This document shows positions 6,370 to 7,151 of a DNA stretch of 7,151 nt, piece after piece; position 1 is the first letter of the stretch; each line of letters begins with the position of its first letter. Origin of the DNA: CAIODY01 sp041192505 (GTDB lineage Bacteria; Bacteroidota; Bacteroidia; Chitinophagales; CAIODY01); assembly GCA_041192505.1 (NCBI GenBank), contig JBEEMV010000200.1:1-7151 (forward strand). The letters are read 5' to 3'. The notes beneath the pieces were generated by a model. That model was not told where the DNA came from. It worked only from the letters and a program-made list of their open reading frames with translations, and searched no databases. The position numbers and the translations under genes are program-made.

Positions 6370-7151
6370 TTACACATTCTGAAACCAATCTTTCCAAACC
6401 ACTTCATAACCACCTTGTTTAATTACCCGTTCAACTTGTTGTGGTGTACGGCTATCATCAATTATAAATTGTTCTAAAGCTTCCGAGTTTATGGCATATC
6501 CGCCAGGTTCGGTTTTGCTGCCAGCGCTCATGGTTGTAATGCCAATTTTAAAAGCATTATCTCTAAATTTTATGTTTTCTCTTGTGCTTAAACTCAACTC
6601 AATATTTTCATTAAAAATTCGGTAAGCACAAATTAATTGAGCCAAATCTTTTTCATCCATTATTACATTGGGCTGAAAGCAACTTTCATTAGGTCTGATT
6701 CTTGGAAACGAAATGGAGTATTTAGTTTGCCAATATTTTTTTTCTAAATAATTTAAATGTAAGGCTGTAAAAAACGAATCAGTTCGCCAATCTTCTAAAC
6801 CTAATAATACACCTAATCCAATTTTATGAATGCCAGCTTTACCAATTCTATCAGGCGTTTCGAGGCGATAATCAAAATTTGATTTTTTGCCTTTTGGATG
6901 ATAATTTTTGTAGTTGGCTTTATGATAAGTTTCTTGATAAACTAAAACCGCATACACATCGGCTTGATGCAATTGCTCATATTCATCTTGTTCTAAGGGT
7001 TGCACTTCTATTGAAATATTTGCAAAATATTGCTTCGCAATTTTAATAGCGTTTAAAAAATATTCAATGTGTACAGTTTGATTGGCTTCACCAGTTACAA
7101 TTAAAATATGGTCAAATCCTAATGTTTTAATGGCTTCAAATTCTTGGTGCA
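6370..7151 (-). CDS. thiH: 2-iminoacetate synthase ThiH, C-terminal part; 5' end beyond window
   Basis: Radical-SAM tyrosine lyase that cleaves tyrosine to dehydroglycine (2-iminoacetate) and p-cresol, supplying the glycine-derived unit of the thiamine thiazole ring. The frame is open from the right edge to TAA at 6370-6372, giving about 259 visible residues of a protein of about 370. Recognisable stretches include GFDHILIVTGE close to the edge, ISIEVQPL, VYQETYHKANYKNYHP, DRIGKAGIHKIGLGVLLGLEDWRTD, YSISFPRIRP and the C-terminal ITTMSAGSKTEPGGY, all characteristic of ThiH. The N-terminal CxxxCxxC iron-sulfur motif lies outside the window. An in-frame GTG at 7005 is not the start, because family-conserved sequence continues upstream of it. 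Other thi genes are probably further right but cannot be seen. Confidence 0.94.
   Translation of the reverse strand, partial: HQEFEAIKTLGFDHILIVTGEANQTVHIEYFLNAIKIAKQYFANISIEVQPLEQDEYEQLHQADVYAVLVYQETYHKANYKNYHPKGKKSNFDYRLETPDRIGKAGIHKIGLGVLLGLEDWRTDSFFTALHLNYLEKKYWQTKYSISFPRIRPNESCFQPNVIMDEKDLAQLICAYRIFNENIELSLSTRENIKFRDNAFKIGITTMSAGSKTEPGGYAINSEALEQFIIDDSRTPQQVERVIKQGGYEVVWKDWFQNV

Noticed and set aside
6350..6385. Terminator between the convergent genes murF and thiH
   Set aside because: The stop codons are 4 nt apart and I see no stem-loop with adequate arms there.
6370..7005. A complete 211-residue protein starting at GTG 7005
   Set aside because: The frame stays open to the window edge and the upstream codons encode typical ThiH sequence (GFDHILIVTGE, ISIEVQPL), so this is an internal codon of a truncated thiH.

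Overview
The window is AT-rich DNA that most likely comes from a member of the Bacteroidota, possibly a Chitinophagales/Sphingobacteriales-like lineage. The signs are the low GC, A/T-rich leaders without Shine-Dalgarno sequences, a good TTG-N21-TAnnTTTG promoter in front of cdd, and the character of the encoded proteins. Most of it is dense housekeeping sequence, with intergenic gaps below 100 bp and no stretch over 300 bases without a gene.

Layout from left to right: (1) 1-1073, minus strand, N-terminal two thirds of an acyl-CoA (propionyl-CoA type) carboxylase carboxyltransferase subunit, cut by the left edge. (2) 1139-2152, minus strand, a complete YhcG/DUF1016-type PD-(D/E)XK nuclease. 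(3) 2200-3111, minus strand, purC (SAICAR synthetase). (4) 3179-3664, minus strand, cdd (cytidine deaminase). (5) 3730-5079, plus strand, a saccharopine dehydrogenase-family oxidoreductase, divergent from cdd. (6) 5076-6365, plus strand, murF, overlapping the previous gene by ATGA. (7) 6370 to the right edge, minus strand, the C-terminal part of thiH, convergent with murF and only 4 nt away.

The unusual part is 1096-2196. The nuclease gene is bracketed by two long perfect palindromes, at 1096-1138 (21-nt arms) and 2164-2196 (16-nt arms). They share an identical 31-bp unit in opposite orientation. The 19-bp core of the same palindrome, TGGCAGACASTGTCTGCCA (S = C or G), occurs a third time inside the nuclease reading frame (1849-1867), where it encodes WQTVSA in the conserved N-terminal domain. 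The nuclease gene thus carries, inside its coding sequence and at both ends, the same palindrome. This looks like a nuclease-associated palindromic element or mobile cassette set between purC and the carboxylase gene. Whether the nuclease recognises or spreads the palindrome is inference.

The rest is ordinary metabolism: purine synthesis (purC), pyrimidine salvage (cdd), acyl-CoA carboxylation, peptidoglycan precursor synthesis (murF), thiazole synthesis (thiH) and an amino-acid oxidoreductase co-transcribed with murF.
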